DNA from: BOG-908 sp963848205
GTDB lineage: Bacteria > Pseudomonadota > Alphaproteobacteria > Acetobacterales > Acetobacteraceae
Assembly: GCA_963848205.1 (NCBI GenBank)
Contig: CAWKCV010000002.1
Location: 62,001-126,000, forward strand
DNA: 64,000 nucleotides
Reading direction: 5' to 3'
Part shown: piece by piece, positions 55,617 through 64,000 of the stretch
Layout: every line of letters starts with the position of its first letter
Position numbering within the stretch: position 1 is the stretch's first letter
Position numbers and translations under genes: made by a program
The notes under the pieces: generated by a model
What the model was told of the DNA's origin: nothing
Databases searched by the model: none
Seen by the model: only the letters and a program-made list of their open reading frames with translations

Positions 55617-57287
55617 TCAAGCCGCCCGAACGCCCGAGATAAACCCGTTGACGTCCGCCCCCAACTTCTCGATCTGACGCAGCACACCCTCTGCCGCGCC
55701 GAGAATGTGTCGCGCTGCCACGTCGGTATCCTGGGCGGCTTGCGACACATCAACGATGTGGGTGGTGACGTCCCGGGTTCGCGACGTTGTGGTTTCGATG
55801 TCGCGTGCGATTTCCGAAGTGGCTGCGTTTTGCTGTTCGACGGCCGACAGGATGGATGTGGCGATTGCGCTGACATCGACCATGGTTGTGCCAATTGTCT
55901 GGACGGCTTGCACGGCGCTGCCGGTGGCATGCTGAATTTGCGCGATCTGGGCGCCGATGGCTTCGGTTGCTTTTGCTGTTTGCTGGGCGAGATCTTTGAC
56001 TTCGGTTGCGACGACCGCGAACCCGCGACCTGATTCGCCGGCCCGTGCGGCCTCGATGGTTGCATTGAGGGCGAGCAGTTGCGTGCGGCCGGCGATGGTG
56101 GTGATCAGTTCGACGACATTGCCGATTTGGCGGGCGCTTTCGGCGAGGTCGCGGATGGCGGCATCGGCGCGACGCACGTCCTCGACGGCCTTGCCTGTCA
56201 TCTCGGACGATTGGCAGACCTGGCGGCTGATTTGGGTGATCGACGAGGCGAGCCCTTCGGCAGAGGCGGCGACGTTCTGCACGCTTTGGCCTGCATCGCC
56301 GGCGGCTGCGGAGACGGTGCCAGCCTGGTGGTTCGTGCGCGTGGCGATGGAGGACATTTCGACGGCGTTGCGGTGGAAGACCGACGCAGCCTCGCGCAGA
56401 TTGGCTACACTTGCCTGGGAGGCGGCGTCGAACCCGACGGACAGCGCATAGAGCCGATCCCGTTTTGCTGCTGCTTCCTGGTGGGCTTCTTCGCGCTTGG
56501 TTGCTTCGGCGGCCGCCTTGTCTTCTCGGGCGAGAAGCTGGGCGCGCATGGTCTCGAGCGCTTTGAGCAGATGACCGAACTCGTCGCGGCGAGACGACAT
56601 TTTCGAGACACCGAGATCGCCGTTGCTGATTTTCTCGGCGCGAGAACGGGCCGCTTTCAGGCCGCCGGCGATTGCGACGAAGACCCAGCCCATGCCGACG
56701 AGTATGACGAGGATTGCGGCGCCGGCGAGCCCGTCGAAGATCTTGGCGTCGTGTGCCGCCTTGTGTGACGTTTCGACGCGCAGGCGATCGAGCCCGGCAG
56801 TTAGGCTGCTGACAAATGTATCGATGCTCGTGGACACAGCGTTCGTTTTGACTTCGAGCCTGTCGGGCTGCAGAAGATCGGTGGTGCCGTGACCTTCGCC
56901 GGGCAACGCATCCTTGGCCGCGTTGTGCCAGGCGTGGGCGTTTTCAAGCGTGTCCGAGGCCTGTTTCCGCAGTGCTGCAGAATCCAAGGTGGTGGCCATG
57001 AACGACCAGGCGGTCTGGAAACGGGTGAAATAGGTGTTGAACCGGACTGATGCGGCATCGGCATCCGCCAAGGTGGCCGCGTTTCGCACTTCGTTGAGAG
57101 CCAGGTCGGACAGGATGAACGCGGTCTGCGCGGTGCGCGCACCATCGACGGCGCGGACGGCATTGTCGCCGATGAGCGCTGAGCGTGACGCGGTATTCTG
57201 GAGAGCCGCGTTGCCGACGAAAAGGATGACGACCAGGCCGGCGATGACGACCAGGTTTGTCAGAAGCAGGAGAGCACGGACTTGCAT
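55617..57287 (-). CDS. Methyl-accepting chemotaxis protein
   Basis: 556 aa. Membrane spans at ~6-26 and ~183-208 bracket a ~155-residue periplasmic helical sensor domain. A HAMP-like stretch follows and the signalling domain contains AGRTQLLALNATIEAARAGE then SGRGFAVVATEVKDLAQQ at the hairpin tip. ATG 57287 has GAGG five bases upstream; the long upstream open frame overlaps the peroxidase. It is 13 bp downstream of a periplasmic di-haem peroxidase, so peroxide or redox sensing is a reasonable guess. No che genes are in the window. Confidence 0.9.
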   Translation of the reverse strand: MQVRALLLLTNLVVIAGLVVILFVGNAALQNTASRSALIGDNAVRAVDGARTAQTAFILSDLALNEVRNAATLADADAASVRFNTYFTRFQTAWSFMATTLDSAALRKQASDTLENAHAWHNAAKDALPGEGHGTTDLLQPDRLEVKTNAVSTSIDTFVSSLTAGLDRLRVETSHKAAHDAKIFDGLAGAAILVILVGMGWVFVAIAGGLKAARSRAEKISNGDLGVSKMSSRRDEFGHLLKALETMRAQLLAREDKAAAEATKREEAHQEAAAKRDRLYALSVGFDAASQASVANLREAASVFHRNAVEMSSIATRTNHQAGTVSAAAGDAGQSVQNVAASAEGLASSITQISRQVCQSSEMTGKAVEDVRRADAAIRDLAESARQIGNVVELITTIAGRTQLLALNATIEAARAGESGRGFAVVATEVKDLAQQTAKATEAIGAQIAQIQHATGSAVQAVQTIGTTMVDVSAIATSILSAVEQQNAATSEIARDIETTTSRTRDVTTHIVDVSQAAQDTDVAARHILGAAEGVLRQIEKLGADVNGFISGVRAA

Positions 57288-57300
57288 TTGACCTCGGCTC

Positions 57301-58314
57301 TCAGCGGGGGAGTGTGGGCGTGGGGAAACTGTGGGCTGGCTCGGAAAGGCTCGAGAGAAACGCGTACAAATCGCCAAGCTGATCGGACGACAAGGATACC
57401 GGGATGATGGCACGGGTGGCCCGTGGCACGCCGCCTGACACGTAGTGGGCCAACACGCGGTCGAGGTCGGGGAGCGAGCCATCATGCATGTAGGGTGCGC
57501 GGCGGGCGACGTTGCGCAGAGTGGGTGTCTTGAAGGCGTGGTCGGCGGCTGGTTCGGCGGGTGCGATCATCACCCGCCCACGATCGGTCCCTGGAAGGCC
57601 GATGTCGTGGAAGGCATGGTCGGTGAATGCCCAGCCTGAGTGGCACTGATTGCAGCGGCCGACGCCGGTGAAGATTGCGAAACCGCGTTTGGCGGATTCA
57701 GAGATGGCCGTCTCGTCGCCATCGACCCAGCGGTCGAACGGCGCGGGGCTGCTGGAGACGGTGCGTTCGAAAACGGCGATCGCCTTGGTGATGGTGGCGA
57801 GCGAAATGCCCTGGCCGGGAAAGGCGCGTTGGAACAAGGGGGCATAACCTGGGATGGCGCTGAGTTTGGCGGCAAGCCGGGTCGTGTCCTGATTCATTTC
57901 TTTCGGGTTGCCGATCGGGCCTGACGCTTGCGCTTCCAACGAAGGAGCGCGGCCGTCCCAGAACATGTGCTTGCCCCAGGCGACATTGAGGATGGACGGC
58001 GTGTGACGGCCGAGATTGCGCAGACCCTCGCCGTGGCCGAGCGGGAGGCCGTCCTCCCAGCCGAACGAGGGATTGTGGCAATTTGCGCAGGCGAGCGAGC
58101 CTGAACCAGACAGGCGCGCGTCGAAGAAAAGCGTGCGGCCGAGCAGAGATGCTTCCGGCGTGTAGGGGTTGCCGGGTGGAAAGGGAATGCTGTCCGGCCG
58201 GCGGAATTGAGATTTGAGTGCGGCGATGTCGGCGGGTGCGCTATCGGTTTGCGCATGCGCGAGGCAGGGCAGCAGAAGCAGGCAGAAAATGGCGGCGAGA
58301 ACCGGGCGAACCAT
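57301..58314 (-). CDS. Periplasmic di-haem cytochrome c peroxidase (MauG/CCP family)
   Basis: 337 aa from ATG 58314. Signal peptide MVRPVLAAIFCLLLLPCLAHA. Two haem c sites: CANCH (76-80) and CNQCH (221-225); conserved FKTPTLRNVA then RRAPYMHDGS supplies the distal ligand region. Reduces H2O2 or, in MauG relatives, oxidises protein side chains. Which subtype is unclear. In operon with the chemoreceptor. No strong ribosome-binding site; the frame runs 70 codons further upstream into repeat sequence. Confidence 0.9.
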   Translation of the reverse strand: MVRPVLAAIFCLLLLPCLAHAQTDSAPADIAALKSQFRRPDSIPFPPGNPYTPEASLLGRTLFFDARLSGSGSLACANCHNPSFGWEDGLPLGHGEGLRNLGRHTPSILNVAWGKHMFWDGRAPSLEAQASGPIGNPKEMNQDTTRLAAKLSAIPGYAPLFQRAFPGQGISLATITKAIAVFERTVSSSPAPFDRWVDGDETAISESAKRGFAIFTGVGRCNQCHSGWAFTDHAFHDIGLPGTDRGRVMIAPAEPAADHAFKTPTLRNVARRAPYMHDGSLPDLDRVLAHYVSGGVPRATRAIIPVSLSSDQLGDLYAFLSSLSEPAHSFPTPTLPR

Positions 58315-58393
58315 GGAGCGACACTCGTTGCTATGGCTGCCAAGCTTACCGTCGAGATGTTTAAAAGCCTTAAAGGGAGGCCGCTCGGGCCGA

Positions 58394-58639
58394 TCAGATA
58401 AAAGTCTTTTGCTTCTTTTCCTCGGAAAAGAAGGCTTTTCTTGCCAGTCCATCAGCAGGCGCCAGCAAAAATACATGCTTGGCCCGGGCGCGCACATCCT
58501 CGAACGTTGCGAAGACGGAGCCATCGGCTGAACTTGCGCGCGGATGTGCGGCGACGAAGCGCCAGCCTTCTCTGGAGGGAAGCTCCATTGCCGCGCCGAT
58601 GAAGACGCCGTCGGCTTCGATGATCTTGGAGGTCTGCAT
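58394..58639 (-). CDS. Small hypothetical protein with repeat-encoded C-terminal tail
   Basis: 81 aa from ATG 58639 (MQTSKIIEADGVFIGAAMEL). Residues ~25-65 (GWRFVAAHPRASSADGSVFA and following) look like a compact alpha/beta protein; no family recognised. The last 15 residues, RKAFFSEEKKQKTFI, are encoded by a dispersed repeat half copy. GAGAG precedes the ATG and the gene starts 10 bp after the cysG stop, so it is probably translated with cysG. An in-frame ATG nine bases earlier is possible. Confidence 0.65.
   Translation of the reverse strand: MQTSKIIEADGVFIGAAMELPSREGWRFVAAHPRASSADGSVFATFEDVRARAKHVFLLAPADGLARKAFFSEEKKQKTFI
58398..58445. repeat. Dispersed palindromic element, half copy inside a coding region
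   Basis: AAAAGTCTTTTGCTTCTTTT then CCTCGGAAAAGAAGGC. It is read as the last codons of the 81-aa gene. Confidence 0.8.
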
Positions 58640-58649
58640 CGCTCTCATT

Positions 58650-60035
58650 CTAGAGCCCAAGTTTGGCGGGCGTTTGGTCGTGTGGTGCGGCTGCATCGGC
58701 CAACAAAGTTAACCGAGGCTGAAGAGGTTGCTTTGAACGGGAGGCGGTGCCGCCGAGAAGTATGAGGACCGGTCCGTCCCCGGCCCAAGCGTCTGCGGTT
58801 TCGGCGAGTTCCGCAACCGTGCCGTGCAATGTACGCGCGCGTGATGTGCCGCCGCTTTCGATGAGGATGGCGGGCATGGAGGTGGGCAGGCCGGCAGCTT
58901 CCATCTCGTCGCGCAGGCGGCCCAGGGTGGCCAGGCCCATGTAGATCGCGAGCGTCACGCCGGGGCGGATAAGGCCGGCGTAGTCGATGCCGAGGTCGGC
59001 GCGGCGGCGGTGGGCGGTGACGAAGGTGACGGCGTGGGCGGCTTCGCGATGGGTGAGCGGGATGCCGGCGGACGCGGCGCAGGCGAGCGCGGCGGTGATG
59101 CCGGGCACGATGTCGTGCGGGATGCCGGCGGCCTGGAGGGCTTCGATTTCCTCCCCGCCTCGGCCGAAGATGAATGGGTCGCCGCCTTTGAGGCGGACGA
59201 CGCGGCGGCCTTCGCGTGCGAGGTGGATGAGCAGGGCGTTGATTTCGGCCTGCGGCATGGTGTGGTGGCCCTGGCTTTTGCCGACATCGATGCGCTCGGC
59301 GTCTCGGCGGGCAAGGTCGAGCACGTCGGCGGTGCCGAGGCGGTCGTGGACGATGACGTCGGCTTCGCCGAGGAGGCGCAGGCCGCGCAGACTGACGAGG
59401 TCGGCGGCACCGGGGCCGGCGCCGACGAGATGGACCATGCCGAGGGTGCGCGGTGCGGCACCGTGAACGGCTGCGTCCAGTTCGGCGCGGTAGGCGGTCT
59501 CGGCCTGGTCGTCCTGTCCGGCGAGGACCAGGTCGGCGACGCGGCCGGCGAAGACGCGCTCCAGCATGCGGCGGCGGGCGATGACGTCCGGCAGGCGGCG
59601 GCGGGTTTCGGCCTTGAAGCGGTCGGCCAGGGCTGCGAGGCGGCCCCAGCCGGGGGCGACCCAGGTCTCGATGCGGCCGCGCAGCAGGCGGGCGAGGACG
59701 GGGGCGGCGCCATTGCTGGAGATGGCGATGGTGAGCGGGTCGCGGTCGACGATCGCGGGGGTGATGAAGCTGCAGAGGTCGGGGCGGTCGACGACGTTGA
59801 CGGGCACGCCGGCGGCCTGGGCGGCGGCGGAGAAGGCGGCGAGTTCGGCTTCGGGGGCGCCGGAGGCGATGGCGAGGGCGCAGCCTGGGATTTGGGCTTC
59901 GGCGGCAGTGGCGGGGCGCTCTACGAGGGCGCCTAGGTTGGTGAAGGTTTCGGCGCGGCGGTTGGCGGCTTCGTCGTGGCCCAGGATGGCGACGCGGCGG
60001 CCTTCGAGTTTGAGAAAGATGGGGTAGGTTTGCAT
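58650..60035 (-). CDS. cysG: Sirohaem synthase (uroporphyrinogen-III methyltransferase / precorrin-2 dehydrogenase / ferrochelatase)
   Basis: 461 aa. N-terminal dehydrogenase-chelatase part (LEGRRVAILGHDEAANRRAE, ISSNGAAPVLARLLR) and C-terminal methyltransferase part (LVGAGPGAADLVSL at 203-216, VRLKGGDPFIFGRGGEE, GIPLTHREAAH). The fusion gives complete sirohaem synthesis for CysI. ATG 60035 gives the expected MQTYPIFLKLEGRRV; the frame extends 19 codons into the repeat. Unlike most genomes the gene is not next to cysI, which lies 6 kb away. Confidence 0.95.
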   Translation of the reverse strand: MQTYPIFLKLEGRRVAILGHDEAANRRAETFTNLGALVERPATAAEAQIPGCALAIASGAPEAELAAFSAAAQAAGVPVNVVDRPDLCSFITPAIVDRDPLTIAISSNGAAPVLARLLRGRIETWVAPGWGRLAALADRFKAETRRRLPDVIARRRMLERVFAGRVADLVLAGQDDQAETAYRAELDAAVHGAAPRTLGMVHLVGAGPGAADLVSLRGLRLLGEADVIVHDRLGTADVLDLARRDAERIDVGKSQGHHTMPQAEINALLIHLAREGRRVVRLKGGDPFIFGRGGEEIEALQAAGIPHDIVPGITAALACAASAGIPLTHREAAHAVTFVTAHRRRADLGIDYAGLIRPGVTLAIYMGLATLGRLRDEMEAAGLPTSMPAILIESGGTSRARTLHGTVAELAETADAWAGDGPVLILLGGTASRSKQPLQPRLTLLADAAAPHDQTPAKLGL

Positions 60036-60037
60036 GA

Positions 60038-60163
60038 AGGAACGGAAGTAAGCAGTCCTTTTTTGAAAAAAAGGACCAAAAAACTTTTGCATTGCTGTCG
60101 CGTGCTTAGCGATAGCGGAACAAAAGTCCTTGCTTCTTTTCTTCAGAAAAGAAGAGTTTTGTT
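60038..60163. repeat. Dispersed palindromic element, full copy
   Basis: Left GTCCTTTTTTGAAAAAAAGG then ACCAAAAAACTTTTG, core GCTGTCGCGTGCTTAGCGATAGC, right CTTCTTTTCTTCAGAAAAGAAG. Orientation GTCC-left, CTTC-right. Lies between cysG start and the mannosyltransferase stop. Confidence 0.9.
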
Positions 60164-60166
60164 AAC

Positions 60167-61366
60167 CTAGATCACGATATAACCGGCAGCCGTCATGAAG
60201 GCTGCGCCTGCCAGCAGAAAAGCCGACGCAGTTAGCAGCGCGGCGGCTGCGCGTGGGCGTTGTTGGGTAAGCAGTGCGAGGGTGAGGAACAGGCCGGCGG
60301 CGGCGTAGATGAGGCGGAAGAGGGCGTAGGCGTAGGGGCTGGTGTTGTAGAACCAGATAAAGAGCAGCAGCGTGAGCGCGGTGTGGAGTGCCAGGCGCCA
60401 GGGGAGGATTCGGCAGCCGATGGCGGCGAGGATGAGGGCGAAGCCGAGGCTGGCGGCGTTGAGCGAGCGGTTGGCTTGGAGCTGCCAGTAGAATTTCTCG
60501 GTGGGATGGAAGAGTTCGCGGAGATACCAGGCGGCGTCGGTAAAGTCTGGGACTATGGCGAGTTGGAGGGCGGCTTTGTGCAGGCGTTGCGGGAACGCCG
60601 GCATGTAGGACCAGGCGGTTTGGGCTTGCAGGAATGCGAAAGGTGCGTGGAAGCGGATTGTCTGGAAGGCGATGAAGCCGAGCAGGCCGGCGATGCTGAG
60701 TGTGCCAAGGGCGATGACTGCGGGGAGCGTTTTGGGGTGGCGCCAGGGACGGCGGGCGAGCGTGGCGGCCGCGAAGATGGTGATCGAGGTAGCGATGCTG
60801 AGGGGGGCGGCGGCGGTGGCCAAGCCTGCGTAGGCGGCGGCGTGCCAGTCCCGGTGGCGGAGTGAGGCGCGCAGGGCGAGGAGCGTGAGGAGGTTGATGA
60901 GGCCTGTGGGGTAGGCGAGCAGCAGGAAGCTGGCGCCGGGGAAGAGGACGTAGAAGAGGATCGCGGTTTTTACGGCGCGTGTCGGGAGCACTTCGCGGGC
61001 GAGGTCGGCGAAGACGACTGCGGATGCGAGCGCGGATGCAGCGGCACAGGCGACCATGAGCCAGCGTTGGGTGGTGAGCGTGGCGGCGAGGGTGGAGGCG
61101 AGGCGGGTGAGCAGGATCCAGAGCGGGTAGAAGGCGATGGATTGTTCGCGGCCAGGCTGGGCGGGGTCCCAGGCATAGCCGTGTTGGGCGATTTTTGCAT
61201 ACCAGTTTGCGTCGAACGCGAAGAAGCGGTCGACGAAATGGGTTTGGTGCAAAATGATGTTGTCGGGCCAGGCGCCGATTGCCGAGCCTGGGGCAAGCCA
61301 GACAAGCTCCTGTGCCAGCAGAATAAGCGCGAAACTGACCAACATCGCGCCAGCCGCAAACCGCAC
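60167..61366 (-). CDS. PIG-V-like mannosyltransferase, polytopic membrane protein
   Basis: 399 aa from GTG 61366, with about nine membrane spans. FDANWYAKIAQHGYAWDP followed by SIAFYPLWILLTRLAS is the first-loop motif of the PIG-V/GT76 family, which uses polyprenyl-phosphate sugars on the outer face of the membrane. Substrate unknown; it probably modifies an envelope glycan or lipid. The start is uncertain: ATG 61345 is an alternative, and the frame continues upstream through a repeat copy. 57 bp downstream of phaC on the same strand. Confidence 0.75.
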   Translation of the reverse strand: MRFAAGAMLVSFALILLAQELVWLAPGSAIGAWPDNIILHQTHFVDRFFAFDANWYAKIAQHGYAWDPAQPGREQSIAFYPLWILLTRLASTLAATLTTQRWLMVACAAASALASAVVFADLAREVLPTRAVKTAILFYVLFPGASFLLLAYPTGLINLLTLLALRASLRHRDWHAAAYAGLATAAAPLSIATSITIFAAATLARRPWRHPKTLPAVIALGTLSIAGLLGFIAFQTIRFHAPFAFLQAQTAWSYMPAFPQRLHKAALQLAIVPDFTDAAWYLRELFHPTEKFYWQLQANRSLNAASLGFALILAAIGCRILPWRLALHTALTLLLFIWFYNTSPYAYALFRLIYAAAGLFLTLALLTQQRPRAAAALLTASAFLLAGAAFMTAAGYIVI

Positions 61367-61382
61367 ACGCTCTTCAAGAGCC

Positions 61383-61422
61383 AAAGTCTTTTGCTTCTTT
61401 TCTTCAGAAAAGAAAATTCTTC
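61383..61422. repeat. Dispersed palindromic element, half copy (CTTC type)
   Basis: AAAGTCTTTTGCTTCTTTTC followed by TTCAGAAAAGAAAATTC. Between phaC stop and the mannosyltransferase start. Rightmost copy in the window. Confidence 0.8.
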
Positions 61423-63261
61423 CTACCCTTCCGATTTCACCCGAACATACGATCCGGGCGCATCCTCGATGATTGCCAAGCCCCCCTCCCCCGGCACGCG
61501 TGCGGGCACGTGGTCGGGCGTGCGGGCGGTGACCCAGCGGTTCCAGTCCGGCCACCAGGAGCCGGAGAGTTCGGCAGCGCCTTCGAGCCAGTCTTTCGGG
61601 TCGGCCGGGAGTTCGTCGTTGACCCAGTGATTGTATTTGCCGCCGTCGGGCGGGTTGACGACGCCGGCGATGTGGCCGGAGGCGGCGAGCACGAAGCGTT
61701 TTTCACCGCCGAGCAATTGCGTGCCGCGGTAGGTGCTGCGCCAGGGGGCGATGTGGTCTTCGCGGGTGGAGAGGAAGTAGGCAGGGGTGGTGATGCGGCC
61801 GAGGTCAAGCTGTTCGCCGTCGAGCGTGATGCCGTCGGGTTTGGAGAGAAGGTTTTGTTGATACATCTGGCGTAGATAGAAGCTGTGCATGCGCGCGGGC
61901 ATGCGGGTCGCGTCGGAATTCCAGTAGAGCAGGTCAAAGGGGAAAGGATCGTTGCCGAGCAAGTAGTTGTTGACGACGAACGACCAGATGAGGTCGTTGG
62001 AACGCAGCATGTTGAAGGTGGCGGCCATTTCGCCGCCTTCTAGATAGCCTTTCTGCTGCATGCGTTGTTCGAGTTGCTGGAGCTGTTCCTCGTCGATGAA
62101 GACGCCGAGCTCGCCGGCTTCCTCGAAGTCGAGAAGGCAGACGAAGAAGGTGGCCGAGCGGATGCGGTCGATGTTGCGTTTGGCCATCCAGGCAAGGGTG
62201 GAGCCGAGCAGCGTGCCGCCGAGGCAATAGCCGATGGCGTTGACGTGGCGTTCGCCGGTGGCGGCTTCGATGGCGTCCAAAGCTGCGAAGATGCCTTTGT
62301 GCATGTAGTCTTCGAAGCCGGCATCGGCCAGGCGTTCGTCGGGGTTGACCCAGCTCACCATGAAGACGGTGTGGCCCTGGCTGACGCAGTAGCGGACCAG
62401 CGAGTTTTTCGGGCGCAGGTCGAGGATGTAGAATTTGTTTATCCAGGGCGGCAGGATCAGCAGCGGTGTTTTAAGTACGTCGGGTGTTGTGGGGTTGTAT
62501 TGAATGAGCTGCATGAGCTCGTTCTGGAAGACGACTTTGCCCGGGGAGACGCCGATGTTTTCGCCGAGCTTGAAGGCGTCGGGGTCGGTCATGCGCACGC
62601 TGAGCTTGCCGCGGCCGCGTTCGAGGTCGGTGAGCAGGTTGTTCAGGCCGCGCAACAGGTTTTCGCCGCCGGTTTCCTGGGTGCGGCGGAGCACTTCGGG
62701 GTTGGTGAGGAGGAAATTGGACGGGCTCATCGCGTCCATGAACTGGCGGGCGTAGAAATCGACTTTCTTGGCGGTTTTCGGGTCGAGGCCTTCGACGTGG
62801 CCCACGACGTCGTTCACATAGCGGGCGCTGAGCAGGTAGCTTTGCTTGATGAAGTCGAACACTTCGCCTTGGCGCCAGGATTCGTCGCGGAAGCGCTTGT
62901 CCTTTGCGTCGGGCTCGATGACGGGGGTGGCGTCCATGCCCATCATGCGTCGCGTGGTGTTCTGCCAGAGGGTGACGTAGTCCTGCCAGAAGCCGATCTG
63001 CGCCTGCATCAAATGGGCGGGGTTGGCGACGAGCTTGGCGGTCATTTCCAGGAACGCGCGGCCGATGTTGAGCGGGTCCGCGGTGGGGGTGGTGCGGGAT
63101 TGGCGGTCGAGCCAGTCGCCGACGATGCGTTGGCTGCGCTCGGCGACGTCGGCCATGGTGCGGCCGATGACCTGCGGGTCGGGCAGCTTGAAATCGGCGG
63201 ATTTGGTCGCTTGCGGCGCCTCGTTCGTCCGGCCCGGCTCGGGCGTGCGTGTGTCTGGCAT
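61423..63261 (-). CDS. phaC: Class I polyhydroxyalkanoate synthase
   Basis: 612 aa, typical class I length. Catalytic triad Cys346 in the lipase-like box GYCLGGT, Asp502 (STREDHIAPW) and His530 (ASGHIAGVVNPP); the PWINKFYILDLRP segment is also conserved. Polymerises 3-hydroxyacyl-CoA into PHA granules. ATG 63261. The phaA/phaB genes are not in the window. Divergent from a lipoprotein gene with a 71-bp gap. Confidence 0.97.
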   Translation of the reverse strand: MPDTRTPEPGRTNEAPQATKSADFKLPDPQVIGRTMADVAERSQRIVGDWLDRQSRTTPTADPLNIGRAFLEMTAKLVANPAHLMQAQIGFWQDYVTLWQNTTRRMMGMDATPVIEPDAKDKRFRDESWRQGEVFDFIKQSYLLSARYVNDVVGHVEGLDPKTAKKVDFYARQFMDAMSPSNFLLTNPEVLRRTQETGGENLLRGLNNLLTDLERGRGKLSVRMTDPDAFKLGENIGVSPGKVVFQNELMQLIQYNPTTPDVLKTPLLILPPWINKFYILDLRPKNSLVRYCVSQGHTVFMVSWVNPDERLADAGFEDYMHKGIFAALDAIEAATGERHVNAIGYCLGGTLLGSTLAWMAKRNIDRIRSATFFVCLLDFEEAGELGVFIDEEQLQQLEQRMQQKGYLEGGEMAATFNMLRSNDLIWSFVVNNYLLGNDPFPFDLLYWNSDATRMPARMHSFYLRQMYQQNLLSKPDGITLDGEQLDLGRITTPAYFLSTREDHIAPWRSTYRGTQLLGGEKRFVLAASGHIAGVVNPPDGGKYNHWVNDELPADPKDWLEGAAELSGSWWPDWNRWVTARTPDHVPARVPGEGGLAIIEDAPGSYVRVKSEG

Positions 63262-63332
63262 TTCCTGGTCTATCCTTGTCCGGGCAACGCGCGGGACGCT
63301 AGATCGGCGCGTTGGTCGGAGGCTGCGGCTTG

Positions 63333-64000
63333 ATGCCTGGTGATTGGTTTAAGGGTAGGCGGTGCGCGGCGGCACTTCAAGCGAAGCGCCAGGCTGAGCG
63401 TGAGGCTGGGCGTGGTGCGGCGCGCGGTGCCGCGCTGCTGCTGGCGGCGGGCGCGGCGCTGGCCGGCTGCCGCGATCCGCTGGGTGGGCCGGTCGACCTC
63501 TACCATAACCTGGAGGGCGGCGAGATTGCGGCGCAGCGGCCGCCGCCGCCGGGTGCCGGACTGCCCTATCCGCTGCTGGGCACAACGCCGGCCAAGCCGA
63601 CACTGCCCGACCCCGCCTTTCGAAATGGCTTGCAGGCGCAGTTGGCGGCCGAGCGCGACCGGACGGAGCGGGTGGCCGCCGACTCGCCGGTGATGCCGTT
63701 AGTGCCGCCGCCACCGCCGGCGCTGCCGGTGGCACCACCGCCTGGGCCGCCGGCTGGGCCGTCTCCGGATGGACTGGATCCGGTGCCGACGCAGCCGAGT
63801 GTGGCGGCGGCGACACTCGATACGGCGGACGCGCCGCCGCCTAAGCCGACGCTGGAGCGCAGGACCGCACCGGCGTTGACGCCGCAGGAGCAAGCGATCG
63901 GCCCGGCGCCTGGGACGAAGCTGCGCGTGCTGGGAGGCGCTGAGGACGTGTCGGGCGCGCCGGATTTGCCGGCTATGCCGCCTCCGCCGGCGACGTTTGA
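63333..64000 (+). CDS. Proline-rich lipoprotein (partial, 3' end outside window)
   Basis: At least 222 codons with no stop before the window ends. After a long basic N-region (MPGDWFKGRRCAAALQAK...) comes GAALLLAAGAALAGC, a lipobox with the modified cysteine at about residue 46. The mature part begins RDPLGGPVDLYHNLEGGEIA and then becomes Pro/Ala-rich (PLVPPPPPALPVAPPP), as in linkers that tether an outer-membrane lipoprotein to a C-terminal domain. GGAGG stands ten bases before the ATG. The C-terminal domain, perhaps OmpA-like, is not visible. Confidence 0.7.
   Translation, partial: MPGDWFKGRRCAAALQAKRQAEREAGRGAARGAALLLAAGAALAGCRDPLGGPVDLYHNLEGGEIAAQRPPPPGAGLPYPLLGTTPAKPTLPDPAFRNGLQAQLAAERDRTERVAADSPVMPLVPPPPPALPVAPPPGPPAGPSPDGLDPVPTQPSVAAATLDTADAPPPKPTLERRTAPALTPQEQAIGPAPGTKLRVLGGAEDVSGAPDLPAMPPPPATF

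Overview
The window is GC-rich, densely packed bacterial chromosome and looks like an alphaproteobacterium, most plausibly Acetobacteraceae (Rhodospirillales). This placement is inferred from gene content: a class I PHA synthase, an isocitrate lyase of the long type beside an ScfR-type regulator, an nrdR-ribD-ribE-ribB-ribH-nusB cluster, a Cox11 gene, and a CrtI-family carotenoid cluster with glycosyl- and acyltransferases. I saw no rRNA, tRNA, CRISPR array, phage or insertion-sequence transposase.

Layout. 1-14.3 kb: an accessory-looking block holds a partial acyl carrier protein, two HAD-IIIC/FkbH-type proteins, a divergent sulfotransferase-like protein, and four tandem paralogues. Each paralogue combines TPR-like repeats with the same C-terminal SLG...CEFG domain. 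14.3-22 kb: FAD oxidoreductase, hemB, amino-acid permease, glyA and three secreted or exported proteins of unknown function. 22-26.3 kb: nrdR and the riboflavin operon ending in nusB. The second half of its RibB protein has lost the GTP cyclohydrolase II zinc site. 26.5-31 kb: a GH63-like glucosidase and a glycogen-debranching-type enzyme. 31-34 kb: yaiI, ctaG/cox11 and small membrane or exported proteins. 34-38.4 kb: thiL, trpS, an acyl-CoA synthetase and a PAP2 phosphatase. 38.4-41.7 kb: aceA divergent from its likely regulator. 42.7-48.4 kb: five tightly coupled carotenoid genes, probably for a glycosylated and acylated C30 carotenoid. 48.9-54.3 kb: HU, a metallo-hydrolase, a frameshifted small gene, cysI, an Rrf2 regulator, cysK and a thioesterase. 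54.4-61.4 kb: alcohol dehydrogenase, a chemoreceptor with a di-haem peroxidase, cysG and a PIG-V-like mannosyltransferase. 61.4-64 kb: phaC and the start of a proline-rich lipoprotein.

The most unusual feature is a dispersed palindromic element present at about 20 places between 14.3 and 61.4 kb and not seen in the left 14.3 kb. Full copies are about 120 bp. They have two different A/T-stemmed hairpin ends (a GTCC...GGAC type and a CTTC...GAAG type) around a GCTGTCGC/GCGACAGC core. Copies sit at stop codons and often supply the last codons of the upstream gene (hemB, yaiI, an 81-aa protein). One copy supplies the start and the N-terminal charged part of a predicted signal peptide.

Functionally, riboflavin, haem, one-carbon, sulfate assimilation (cysG, cysI, cysK), glyoxylate shunt, PHA storage and alpha-glucan genes are mostly ordinary housekeeping. 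The possible undescribed systems are the four-paralogue block with its FkbH/ACP/sulfotransferase neighbours, and the repeat family.
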